Below the pieces are notes generated by a model. That model was not told the origin of the DNA, made no database searches, and saw nothing but the letters and a program-made list of their open reading frames with translations. The position numbers were made by a program, and so were the translations under genes. Of a stretch of 25,889 bases of DNA, positions 8,701 through 14,762 are shown in pieces. Numbering within the stretch: the stretch's first letter is position 1; each line of letters opens with the position of its first letter. Source of the stretch: Candidatus Omnitrophota bacterium (GTDB taxonomy: Bacteria; Hinthialibacterota; Hinthialibacteria; OLB16); the NCBI GenBank assembly GCA_020632575.1, contig JACKFH010000046.1, positions 1 through 25,889 on the forward strand. Reading direction: 5' to 3'.

Positions 8701-9449
8701 CAGTTCAAAACCTGAACGGATGGTATATCCAAGACAAGGAAGGGAATCAGTTTTCGCTCTCGGGCTTGATCGGGGCCAACCAAACCTCGACCTTCACTAT
8801 TTCGGGCACGGCCATCCTCAACAACACCGGTGGTGACACGCTGACCTTGTTCGATCCCCAGGCCCGTCAGGTGGACCAAGACTCCTACGCCGGAAATCCG
8901 GTGGAGGGAGAGGTCGTCTCTTTTTCGACAACTTGCCCTCCATCCGGCGGATCGAGCCGACTGAGGATCTTTCCGCGTTCGGCCAATGACTTCCCGGTTT
9001 CCGGCGGCCTTTTGACCATGACCGAAACCGCCGGTCAGTGCGGAAGAATGCAGGCCCGCGATCCGCAAACCACAGGGATCCGATTCGCGATCGAATTGGG
9101 AGGGGATATCACTTCCACCTCCTATCGATATCACCTCTGGTTCGACACGGAAAATGGAAACGCTGATTTCCAGGTCAATATCATTCTCCGCCAAAGTTCA
9201 TCGGGGAATGAACAAATCCTGGCCACTTCGAACTTTAGCGTGGTTCCGCTGGAGCCCACCATCGAGGAAAACAGTGTGACAGGGATCAATCCGAACGCGG
9301 TTGCTGGGGATCTCTTGATTCTCGAGGTCAAACGCACCTCGACAGGAGTTCAACTGGGACAACTCGTATATGGTGATTGCGCCAACGATGGCACAAGCGA
9401 GCCGGTCGGGTATTCCTGGATCGAGTTCACGGGATCGCTCGCCAAGTAA
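2781..9449 (+). CDS. Giant secreted multidomain protein: beta-helix modules, Pro-Thr linkers, EF-hand-like segment, lamin-tail domain
   Basis: About 2,222 residues. A signal peptide (basic MKRTW, hydrophobic core, AFAQS cleavage region) lies at residues 6-31. The body has recurring blocks centred on a Trp-Gly or Trp-Lys-Gly motif at W120, W319, W677, W952, W1292 and W1572, each leading into beta-strand-rich sequence. Residues ~972-1075 are classic right-handed parallel beta-helix repeats (NSYGSAIICQ, NPHIEGNTL, SSPIIVGNNI). Pro-Thr linkers fall at ~1171-1220 and ~1860-1944. An EF-hand/dockerin-like segment (DRNDDYVVNDIDLFLF) is near 1828-1843. A lamin-tail-like domain follows at ~1944-2050 (LNGWYIQDKEGNQFSLSG), then a C-terminal beta domain with Cys pairs. 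No catalytic motif is evident, so a structural or adhesive surface role is inferred. Start GTG 2781 is chosen for its promoter, ribosome site and signal peptide; ATG 2640 is the alternative. Confidence 0.85.
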   Translation: MAFDLMKRTWILSAILITICALPIGAFAQSDECPKMVGPGVDLIIEDPIAADMTIAGGTYVYDPVNASFGVMEPQVALTITGPTPTLILVEGNANFDVYGTLIIESSASVTFDSCGNTPWGALRLMPAAGSDPSVVQNVTFKNAGAEGSLGAGGTANYQFPEMDNRFPAHVVRMGKAQHMLFDCSFEDMVDGSIAVLTDPNEESLIDGLMFEGGVDPRMACIGYSTFSNDKFLLVDQSDLDLAAVGEVESYYFPQTTVIGASASLTITEDLNVYTGIAAFGTDDATGAFNLDVLGALTIDPPNEVIFDSFDENADAAAWGALRVLSEIPATINNTAFLHGGHPFSRSRSEGGGAPGFVSLEINGETIYGENGLSDLNGQSVGGVNLTVQNPNGFIPGLFSMTGLTDTFKLGGEILWMDNVAASYANPEISNPPPFTADAEDVGMRTEVGDFIVYSGATLTIQSILDPDSNPVEDGYGEIAAEPVKANPNDLEATLEPGLRVVRAAAEFAYNRDINSASLDFFQISQNSPKLPNNVPAHSLRLSSAPHTVNNLRFRFFGGAPILLEGPVVQNIGDLDIPMGSDSPPFRFRAVAVASLDDATSSVISGGTTHLRPNTDFDYYYFPQTTIFRKDAAFIADASTQIGLGPEASLRFLGDTDINGTAVGPVTVFPPIPDTRWGRVELVSSIIAVANNLNLVKGGACVRLPQFRGTGADRVFTRLGGAFAPGAPLLLAGAKHSVSNLTIDDYIDLVLIQDIAAEPKLTGVFNILNASDVAFRAIGVFDLGEGRETLPLVYPKNLKLTAPGVTYNPPDGPLPYLFDRDLIVPSHVDVVYQTGATLDQQLKLMFQKFESITTDPTVSSNLITNKCELVVEGALKTQANKNNPVLFTSTDHVTKKYVPPVEETDMGETDFKSLAYRKKLTSKDLVIKLSDLDSDNKEVKGAGSFPPGSQDWGGIYFLDESDDLNCELKAAEIRNAIFGVTFQTSSGKIVDSLIENSYGSAIICQDRSNPHIEGNTLINNFRGGILCNVNSSPIIVGNNISNNPNATGIHCVQFSSPIVSENQIIGNNVGVIVQSGSTPTLGRVPEGSSEDPGFELDDGRNIISDNFNNGVQFVVNVFNQSPNKIYAENNSWGSDNPIEIDATILDDNEAGLYPFLPANSGMVKFLPLFMEPTPVPTATATSTGPTATKTPGPQVSPTSTKVVIPPIVVTPTPTPTIAPLPAQIVSDRVLSGRVRITQDTVVKSGVTVRFTPGTVVLIEGPYGITVESNARILARGETESKILFLSKDDEYWKGITVQGPDFGNVAARSIFEHCVFQRSGIACLTLTGVKAEVTNSEFLDSFAGIQVMGGVQTNPRIRRNTFTDNYISVLVNLTGVVEGLQPEQYFNLGLGRENPDDNQNNDPGFNSFIQTAGGFPGGRDILVQNFFAQQTLKADENLFLAPDGGAGYDRVDATDLLSSGRVVSVVASATEVSLLPPPILHNIVDNGDGVVTLVDEEIWAGKVVPDATRYTELADGVPLTIKPGTMVGFQPDPSFTARQPSLRFTGRVEALGTKSHPIVFDSLSASPTEFDWGGLEFSSQELTRDVASLMRYIHVGHAETGITFFGGSKTVVTDSVIENCGDTSVLATSEFPGGDDEFLIKGTGGGPFPVSAPLLERVFVLSGSRGQFGLRSLFSSPVLRHCAIGVDPRQNSYEFRPFAVAAIFVKGDKTPDLGTAANPGGNLFFGTANPEKGVYEVLQGTSQSINAIGNYWFENSAKGVKLKIFDFDDSQSAGAVNVVPFLPYPLPLNVPGGDLDRDIFYFANDFTAFMQGALGTTPFDDKYNPAADRNDDYVVNDIDLFLFVLENNQKRVVPPREFPDTPTPTSTFTPLFFPTATPTFTVTDTPTTNRTPAPSNTPFPSITIINTPGGTSTPTNTPAGATATPTATMDGGGGTATPTPTPGLVNIELCSALPNPVGADDGAEQVTVHNLETSVQNLNGWYIQDKEGNQFSLSGLIGANQTSTFTISGTAILNNTGGDTLTLFDPQARQVDQDSYAGNPVEGEVVSFSTTCPPSGGSSRLRIFPRSANDFPVSGGLLTMTETAGQCGRMQARDPQTTGIRFAIELGGDITSTSYRYHLWFDTENGNADFQVNIILRQSSSGNEQILATSNFSVVPLEPTIEENSVTGINPNAVAGDLLILEVKRTSTGVQLGQLVYGDCANDGTSEPVGYSWIEFTGSLAK

Positions 9450-9481
9450 CCGAGCGCTTTCCCATCGCGGAACAATAGATC

Positions 9482-9513
9482 GAGGCGGCCGGTTTCCGGC
9501 CGCCTCTTCGTTT
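9482..9513 (+). terminator. Strong rho-independent terminator after the giant secreted protein
   Basis: GAGGCGGCCGG (9482-9492) pairs perfectly with CCGGCCGCCTC (9496-9506) around a TTT loop, then TTCGTTT. The 11-bp GC-rich stem plus T-rich tail is a textbook terminator, 32 nt after the stop codon and 25 nt before manA. Confidence 0.88.
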
Positions 9514-9538
9514 AAATACCCACAGGCAATTCGACACA

Positions 9539-10507
9539 ATGGTTGATTTCTCCCTACTCCGACTCTCTCCGCATCTTACCCCGAGACCCTGGGGGGGCGT
9601 TCGCCTCGGCTCGGCGCTCCACAAACCGGTTCCACAAGGCGAGTTGATCGGCGAGTCCTGGGAGCTCTCCGACCACCCCGATGGCCCCTCCAAAATCGCG
9701 GGCGGTCCATTTGACGGGAAATTGTTTGGCGATATTCTCCGCGATCACCCCCGTGAAATGATCGGACGCCCCGTGGCGCCAAAAAAATTCCCTCTTCTCG
9801 TCAAGTACATCGACGCCCGCGAGGATCTCTCCATCCAGGTCCATCCCGACGATGAATACAACCAACGAATGGGTATCGAGGACCGAGGGAAGACGGAGTG
9901 TTGGTTCATTCTCGATTGCGCCGAGGGAGCCGAAGTCATCTATGGTCTCCGCGAGGGGACGACACGAGGCGACCTCGAACGAGCCATCGAAAACAAGACC
10001 GTGCCGGATTGCATTCGCCGCGTTCCGATTGTTCCCGGGACCTTTCTGTTCGTCCCCCCGGGAACGGTTCATGCCATCCTTGGCGGAACGCTCCTCTGCG
10101 AAATCCAGCAATCCTCAAACATCACATTCCGACTGTGGGATTGGGATCGGAAACCCGAACGAACTTTGCATATCGAGCCATCCCTCGACGTGATCCGATT
10201 CGAAAACGACACAACTCCCCAACCCCTTCATATCGACCCGCCCAAGGGCGATGAGCCTGATGTTCTGCTACTGACGGACAATCCTTTCTTCAAGGTTCGA
10301 GCCGTCCGGCTCCCTAGCGAAACCTCTCTTAACCTCAGCGGGTCCGGCCATGGGGTTATTCTGAACGGGGTGGGGGGCGCCGCCTCCGTCAATGGCGAAG
10401 CCATCGGCTATGGAGAGACTCTGTTTGTTCCGGCATCCATCTCTGAATTTAGTGTTTCCGCGGGGGACTCCCCCTCCATCCTCCTGCTGTCCGAATCCAA
10501 CGAATAA
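9539..10507 (+). CDS. manA: Mannose-6-phosphate isomerase, class I
   Basis: A 322-residue cytoplasmic zinc enzyme interconverting fructose-6-phosphate and mannose-6-phosphate, feeding GDP-mannose for glycans or mannose catabolism. The zinc ligands expected for the family are visible: Gln100 and His102 (QVHPDDEYN), Glu120 (KTECW) and His178 (PPGTVHAILGG). FRLWDWDR after residue 195 supplies the conserved active-site Arg region. PRPWGG near residue 15 and ESWELSDHPDG around 40-50 are also typical. The length matches the short Bacillus-type ManA rather than the roughly 390-residue enteric form. The start ATG 9539 lies only 25 nt beyond the preceding terminator stem and lacks a strong Shine-Dalgarno; I could not identify a promoter. 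It is probably expressed independently of the giant gene. Assignment is firm; the link to surface glycan synthesis is inference. Confidence 0.93.
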   Translation: MVDFSLLRLSPHLTPRPWGGVRLGSALHKPVPQGELIGESWELSDHPDGPSKIAGGPFDGKLFGDILRDHPREMIGRPVAPKKFPLLVKYIDAREDLSIQVHPDDEYNQRMGIEDRGKTECWFILDCAEGAEVIYGLREGTTRGDLERAIENKTVPDCIRRVPIVPGTFLFVPPGTVHAILGGTLLCEIQQSSNITFRLWDWDRKPERTLHIEPSLDVIRFENDTTPQPLHIDPPKGDEPDVLLLTDNPFFKVRAVRLPSETSLNLSGSGHGVILNGVGGAASVNGEAIGYGETLFVPASISEFSVSAGDSPSILLLSESNE

Positions 10508-10641
10508 AAGTGGTACCGACCTTGCGTTTCTAGGGACTGAAGCGGTTGCTTCCGGCTGATTCCAGGCAATTCCCCGGGCTAGTGTCCCATCCTGTTCATC
10601 CCGGACGACCCTTCCAGTTCAACCGGAAAGGCGGGACGACC

Positions 10642-11328
10642 ATGTCCAAGAAAGAATGTTTCATCTTTGCGGCAATCCTCCTCAGCAAAGTGGCTTGGGG
10701 TGAGGTTGTGCCGATTGAAAGCGGAACGCCTGTCTTGGGGCAGATTGCCGCCGCCCCTCAGGGTGGCGCCACTCTTTCCGCGACTCAATACTCGTTCGAG
10801 GTTCCTTCGGGAGCGACCGAAGCCTTCATCTCCCTCTTCGCTTTCGATCCCGGAATGGATATCGATTTGGAGATTCGACGAGGCCAGCCAGTTGAGATCA
10901 ATGGCGCCTCGCTGGTATCCGACTACTTCTCCGAAACCATTGGCTCGGGCAGCGAAACCCTTTCGATCGACCTCTCCTCCAATCCACCATTAACGGCGGG
11001 AACCCACTATGTGGGAATCGTGAACTATGAGAACGTTGCCGTCTCGTTCACCCTCTTGGTCGAAGTTTCGAACGGCTCGGCGGAAACTCCGACGCCCACG
11101 GACTCTGTGACACAAACCGAAACGCCGACCTCCACTCTCACTCCGACATTGACTCCCACTCCGACCCAAACGGAAACCGTAACGCCGACCCCGACTGAGA
11201 CTGAAGGAACTGACCCCACTCATACCCTGCTCGAGAAGGCCGATCTGGATGGGAACCAAAGAATCGACGCTCGCGATCTCTTGATCTTTCGAACCCTGTG
11301 GGGCGAGGATTGGAGCGAGATGGAGTAA
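10642..11328 (+). CDS. Small secreted protein: PPC-like beta domain, Thr-Pro linker, C-terminal dockerin-like EF-hand
   Basis: 228 residues from ATG 10642. A short signal peptide (MSKKE, hydrophobic core, cleavage near AWGEV) is followed by a beta-rich domain at ~20-150. Its pattern, with 'FDPGMDIDLEI' and 'TAGTHYVGIVNYE', resembles bacterial pre-peptidase C-terminal (PPC) domains. A Thr-Pro-Glu-rich linker spans ~150-195, and the protein ends with an EF-hand/dockerin-like half repeat (DLDGNQRIDARDLLIF) and a Trp-containing tail. No catalytic residues are recognisable. The upstream TTG at 10546 extends the frame but precedes the signal peptide by 32 unlikely residues and has no ribosome site. 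Linker and EF-hand style match the giant protein at 2781-9449, suggesting shared export or surface attachment. Function unknown. The 134-nt gap after manA shows no clear promoter or terminator. Confidence 0.82.
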   Translation: MSKKECFIFAAILLSKVAWGEVVPIESGTPVLGQIAAAPQGGATLSATQYSFEVPSGATEAFISLFAFDPGMDIDLEIRRGQPVEINGASLVSDYFSETIGSGSETLSIDLSSNPPLTAGTHYVGIVNYENVAVSFTLLVEVSNGSAETPTPTDSVTQTETPTSTLTPTLTPTPTQTETVTPTPTETEGTDPTHTLLEKADLDGNQRIDARDLLIFRTLWGEDWSEME

Positions 11329-11361
11329 GAATTCTCCCGTAGATGTGAAGAAGGGACCGGT

Positions 11362-12771
11362 TTAGGAATAATGCCCCTTGGGCTTCTTGGCCACGACCAA
11401 GAGAGACAATCCGTAGGGGAGATTGAATTTGTACTCGATTTTCAGATAGGGGAGCAACTTGTCCATCACTCCGAGCTGCCGTTTCGGAAGGATCTTCCGT
11501 TTGAGGATCTTGCCGTTGAACCACCATCCCAGCGCCCCGAGCGCGTTGAGATGGCGAATCTTTTCGATGACAAAACCGGACTCCTCGAGGAGTTCGGCCA
11601 ACCCCTCCCGGTCGTACCGACGATAGTGGTCCAATTTCGCGTCCAAGGTCCCATAGATGCCGGGCATGGCGGGCACCAATAAGATCAGATGTCCGCCCGG
11701 CTCGAGGACATCGCGGGCGAAACGAAGCGCTTCCTCGTGATTCTCGATGTGCTCGAGAACGTTTGTCGAGACGATCGTGTCCGGCGCTTCTTCCATCTCC
11801 TCCGGCTTGGTAGGGTTCTCCAGGTCCAAGTGACAGGTTCGAATATGGGACAACCCATCGAATCTTTCGTCGAGGATCCGACGGTAGTCCTCCGAAATTT
11901 CCCCCAACAGAAGTTGGTCGCAGTCCTTATAAAACTCGCTCATCGTGCCGGTTCCCGCGCCCAGTTCGAAGATTCGCCTCCCGAAATACGGTTTCATCAG
12001 TGAGGCTTGCCACCTCGCGTAGCGAGAAAGCTTTCGCATCCTCCTCAGGGTTTCGTGGCCGATATCCGGATTCCCGCCTCCATCGGTGAAGGCGCATCGG
12101 ATAATGGTCCAAAAGGCCGCAACCCCGTCCTTCCATCCGATCTTCTTTCCTTCCTCATACCCTCGTCCGTGATACGAGATGGGGATCTCATAAATTCGCC
12201 AATGACGTTGCGCAACTCGCGAGGTGAACTCCGGTTCGAATCCGAACCGGTTGGATCGAAGTTCGAAGGTTTCCAAGACCTCCCTGCGAAACACCTTGTA
12301 GCAGGTCTCCATATCGGTCAGGTTCAAGTTGGTGAACATGTTGGACACCAGGGTGAGCAGCCGGTTTCCGATCGAATGCCAGAAGAGCAGCACCCGCCTC
12401 GGCCCCGACATGAAACGGGAGCCATACACCACGTCGGCGTGATCCTCCAGAATGGGACGGAGCAATTCGGGGTAATCCTTCGGGTCGTATTCGAGGTCGG
12501 CGTCCTGAATGAGCACAATGTCTCCGGTCGCCTCGGAGAAACCCCGCCTCAAAGCAGCCCCCTTGCCCTGGTTCTTCTCCTGCAGTAACACCCGCACGTC
12601 GGCGTCGCCGGCCAATTTTTCCAACTGTTTTCGTGTGGAGTCGGTGCTGCAATCGTCCACAATCAGAATTTCTTTGTGAAGCGGGATTTCCACCGCCTTC
12701 ACTTTTCGGACAATGGAAAGAACCGTGTTCTCCTCATTATAGACGGGAATGACAATGCTTAATTTATCCAT
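11362..12771 (-). CDS. Fusion of family 2 glycosyltransferase (DPM1-like) and class I SAM methyltransferase
   Basis: 469 residues from the ATG at 12771. The N-terminal domain (1-~228) is a GT-A glycosyltransferase of the dolichyl/polyprenyl-phosphate mannosyl- or glucosyltransferase type: SIVIPVYNEE at 5-14, VDD at 38-40, QDADLEYDP at 89-97 (metal-binding DxD-like), VYGSRFM at 115-121 and the DMETCYKVFRREVL segment at 153-166. No membrane anchor helices follow it. The C-terminal domain (~245-469) is a Rossmann methyltransferase with the SAM loop ELGAGTG at 269-275, a TNVLEHIENHEEAL motif and PGGHLILLVPA. The two activities in one chain suggest sugar transfer to a lipid carrier coupled to methylation of a glycan or lipid. 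Acceptors are unknown. The TTG at 12810 is a less likely start. The gene lies 74 nt downstream of motB and is convergent with the small secreted gene. Confidence 0.85.
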   Translation of the reverse strand: MDKLSIVIPVYNEENTVLSIVRKVKAVEIPLHKEILIVDDCSTDSTRKQLEKLAGDADVRVLLQEKNQGKGAALRRGFSEATGDIVLIQDADLEYDPKDYPELLRPILEDHADVVYGSRFMSGPRRVLLFWHSIGNRLLTLVSNMFTNLNLTDMETCYKVFRREVLETFELRSNRFGFEPEFTSRVAQRHWRIYEIPISYHGRGYEEGKKIGWKDGVAAFWTIIRCAFTDGGGNPDIGHETLRRMRKLSRYARWQASLMKPYFGRRIFELGAGTGTMSEFYKDCDQLLLGEISEDYRRILDERFDGLSHIRTCHLDLENPTKPEEMEEAPDTIVSTNVLEHIENHEEALRFARDVLEPGGHLILLVPAMPGIYGTLDAKLDHYRRYDREGLAELLEESGFVIEKIRHLNALGALGWWFNGKILKRKILPKRQLGVMDKLLPYLKIEYKFNLPYGLSLLVVAKKPKGHYS

Positions 12772-12845
12772 GAATAGCGGCGTCTTTGAGATGGATGGTG
12801 TCGAATTCAATTTAATTTAAGGGTGGATGAGCTCCGGTCATTCGA

Positions 12846-13685
12846 TCACGGACCACGAGGATTCACCTCTCGAGGAGATTGCTTGTCCTCGATCAGGGTT
12901 TCGGTGTCATGTGGTATGTCCCTGTGTTCGGTGATCAAGTGAGAGCTGATGTCCTCCGGTTCGGACTCGGTCAGAAGTTTAATCTCGATCCGGTCGTTCA
13001 CCGAGCGAGCTTCCATCCCCCCCTTCGCCAAACCGGATTTCTTGGGTCGATAATGTCCGAACCCCATGAAGCTCAGTTTATCGGGATCGACCGAATGTTT
13101 TTCCACCAGGTAATTCAAAACCGCCAGCGCCCGAGCCCCGGATAATTCCCAGGTCGACTTGTATGGCGAATCGGCTTCGAGGGTGGCGTCGCTGGTGTGA
13201 CCCTCGATCCGCACTTCGTTTTCGTATTCGCCGACGATGTCGGAGATCAGGCTCAGCGCCTCGTAGGCCTCCGGTTTGATTTCGGCGCTTCCCGGGTCGA
13301 AAAGAACCGGCGAGAGCGCGACCAACACGATTCCGTCCTTGGTGACTTTCGATCCGATGGTTCGGTCCAGACCGCTGCGAATCAGTTGGGCCTGAATCTT
13401 CGCGACCCGCTTCCTGAGTTGCTCGTCCTCCTTCCCCTGCTTGGGAGGTCGATCGGGGGGCTGTTCCACCGGAGGTTGCGGTTGGGAGATGGCGTGTTCG
13501 CCTGGGCGGAGTATGCCGAAGGCTCCCTTCAGAGAGACCAGCGCTTCCTTGATCTTCGCCTCTTCAAATGTGGCGAAGGCCACCAGCATGACGAAGAACG
13601 TCATCAACAGGCTCATCAAGTCCGAAAAGGTGGTGAGCCAAGCCGGTGCGGGTGGGGGACAATCGCATTTGATCTTCTTCGCCAT
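12846..13685 (-). CDS. motB: Flagellar motor stator protein MotB (OmpA-like peptidoglycan-binding domain)
   Basis: 279 residues. A short Cys- and Pro-rich N-terminus leads to a single transmembrane helix (SDLMSLLMTFFVMLVAFA, 21-38). Asp22 sits at the position of the essential proton/ion-carrying Asp of MotB. A linker rich in Pro, Gln and charged residues follows, then a C-terminal OmpA/MotB domain (~110-240) with the FDPGSAEIKPEA and IEGHTSDAT segments and 'LSGARALAVLNYLVE', which bind peptidoglycan and anchor the stator. An acidic tail completes the protein. It starts 22 nt after motA and is surely cotranscribed with it. The Asp-bearing helix followed by an OmpA domain distinguishes it from ExbD/TolR. 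Confidence 0.93.
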   Translation of the reverse strand: MAKKIKCDCPPPAPAWLTTFSDLMSLLMTFFVMLVAFATFEEAKIKEALVSLKGAFGILRPGEHAISQPQPPVEQPPDRPPKQGKEDEQLRKRVAKIQAQLIRSGLDRTIGSKVTKDGIVLVALSPVLFDPGSAEIKPEAYEALSLISDIVGEYENEVRIEGHTSDATLEADSPYKSTWELSGARALAVLNYLVEKHSVDPDKLSFMGFGHYRPKKSGLAKGGMEARSVNDRIEIKLLTESEPEDISSHLITEHRDIPHDTETLIEDKQSPREVNPRGP

Positions 13686-13707
13686 TGTGTCTCAGAACTA
13701 GCCGGCG

Positions 13708-14478
13708 TTATTCCTCCGACTCTCCTTTGGGCCGCATGGAGGGGGGGAGAAAGGCGAGCAAACGTTGCTCCACAATCCTCGGGTTGTCGCCGGATTGGAT
13801 TGCCATGATCCCCTCGATCGTCACTTCTTTGGCGAGGATCTCCTCCGCGCTGCGGGCCATTAATTTCTCCGCGACTGGGTTCGCGAAAGCGTTCGCGACA
13901 ATCGCTCCATAAAGGGTGGTCAACAACGCCACCGCCATCGGGGGGCCGATCGAGGAAGGATCGGAGAGATTTTGGAGCATCGCCACAAGCCCGATGAGAG
14001 TCCCGATCATTCCGAAAGCCGGAGCGGACAAACCGATGTTCAGGAACATCCCCGACCCCTTCTTGTGTCGGTCCTCGATGAACGTAATTTCCGTTTGAAG
14101 GATTTCTTTAATCAGCTCCGGTTCGACTCCATCCACGGCGAGTCGAATCCCCGTTTCCAAAAACTTGTCGTCGATCTCCTCCAGCGCGTTTTCCAGGCTC
14201 AAGATTCCCTCGCGACGCGCCTTCTCCGAGAATTCGACCAGGGTCTCCACCGCTCGTAAGGGCTCCACTGGGGCGGGGAAGAGAGCCTTGGAGAAGATCG
14301 AGCCGATGCCGGTGAGCTGATTCAAGGGATAGGAAATGATAACCGACCCCATCGAACCCCCGATCACGATCAAAATCGATTGCGGGTCGAAGTACCCGCT
14401 CGCGGCGCCTCCCAACAGAATGGCTAGCAAGGGAAGCCCGAAGGACAGCGCCATTCCTATGATTGTTCCGATATCCAT
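13708..14478 (-). CDS. motA: Flagellar motor stator protein MotA
   Basis: 256 residues with four transmembrane segments: two near the N-terminus (GTIIGMALSFGLPLLAILL and a second around SILIVIGGSMGSVIIS) and two near the C-terminal third (MFLNIGLSAPAFGMIGTLIG, MAVALLTTLYGAIVANAFA). Between them lies the charged cytoplasmic loop (residues ~65-150) that contacts the rotor protein FliG in known systems. The Pro residues in SAPAFG and GPPMAV fall at the conserved channel-coupling positions. With MotB it forms the ion-conducting stator. A purine-rich GAGGAAAG precedes the ATG at 14478. It sits 18 nt after flbD and 22 nt before motB, a standard flagellar order. Confidence 0.94.
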   Translation of the reverse strand: MDIGTIIGMALSFGLPLLAILLGGAASGYFDPQSILIVIGGSMGSVIISYPLNQLTGIGSIFSKALFPAPVEPLRAVETLVEFSEKARREGILSLENALEEIDDKFLETGIRLAVDGVEPELIKEILQTEITFIEDRHKKGSGMFLNIGLSAPAFGMIGTLIGLVAMLQNLSDPSSIGPPMAVALLTTLYGAIVANAFANPVAEKLMARSAEEILAKEVTIEGIMAIQSGDNPRIVEQRLLAFLPPSMRPKGESEE

Positions 14479-14496
14479 CTTTCCTCGGTCTCTCTC

Positions 14497-14691
14497 TCAG
14501 TCGTTGGGGAGGACTCGGCACAACTTCCGATACTCCACCACCTTGTCGATAATCGCCTCGAAACTTTCGGTGACCAGGTATTTCTTGCCGTTTACGAGCG
14601 TAATGATCGTGTCCGGAGTCACATCGATCGTCTCGATCATCTCGGCGTTGATGACAAAGGGTTTCCCATTCAAACGCGTCACTCGAATCAT
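14497..14691 (-). CDS. flbD: FlbD-family small flagellar protein
   Basis: 64 residues, the usual size of the short FlbD family found next to motA in Firmicutes, spirochaetes and others; it is unrelated to the Caulobacter regulator of the same name. The sequence opens MIRVTRLNGKPFVINAEMIE and continues with TPDTIITLVNGKKYLV, both closely matching the family pattern, and ends in an alpha-helical EAIIDKVVEYRKL segment. The molecular role is not well established; in some spirochaetes it affects flagellar gene expression or motor function. It starts 71 nt after the lipoprotein stop and ends 18 nt before motA. Confidence 0.9.
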   Translation of the reverse strand: MIRVTRLNGKPFVINAEMIETIDVTPDTIITLVNGKKYLVTESFEAIIDKVVEYRKLCRVLPND

Positions 14692-14762
14692 CCCTGTCGG
14701 TTCCCCTATTCTTGCTTCCGACCCCGTCGTTTGACAAGAAACCTCATCTATTTATCGTCTTT

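Noticed and set aside
10508..10641. Possible hairpin GAAGC-GGTT-GCTTC (10539-10552) as a manA terminator
   Set aside because: The stem is only 5 bp and no T-run follows, so I do not call a terminator.
12846..14478. MotAB read as ExbBD/TolQR
   Set aside because: The second protein has an OmpA-type peptidoglycan domain and the pair follows flbD, which fits flagellar stators.
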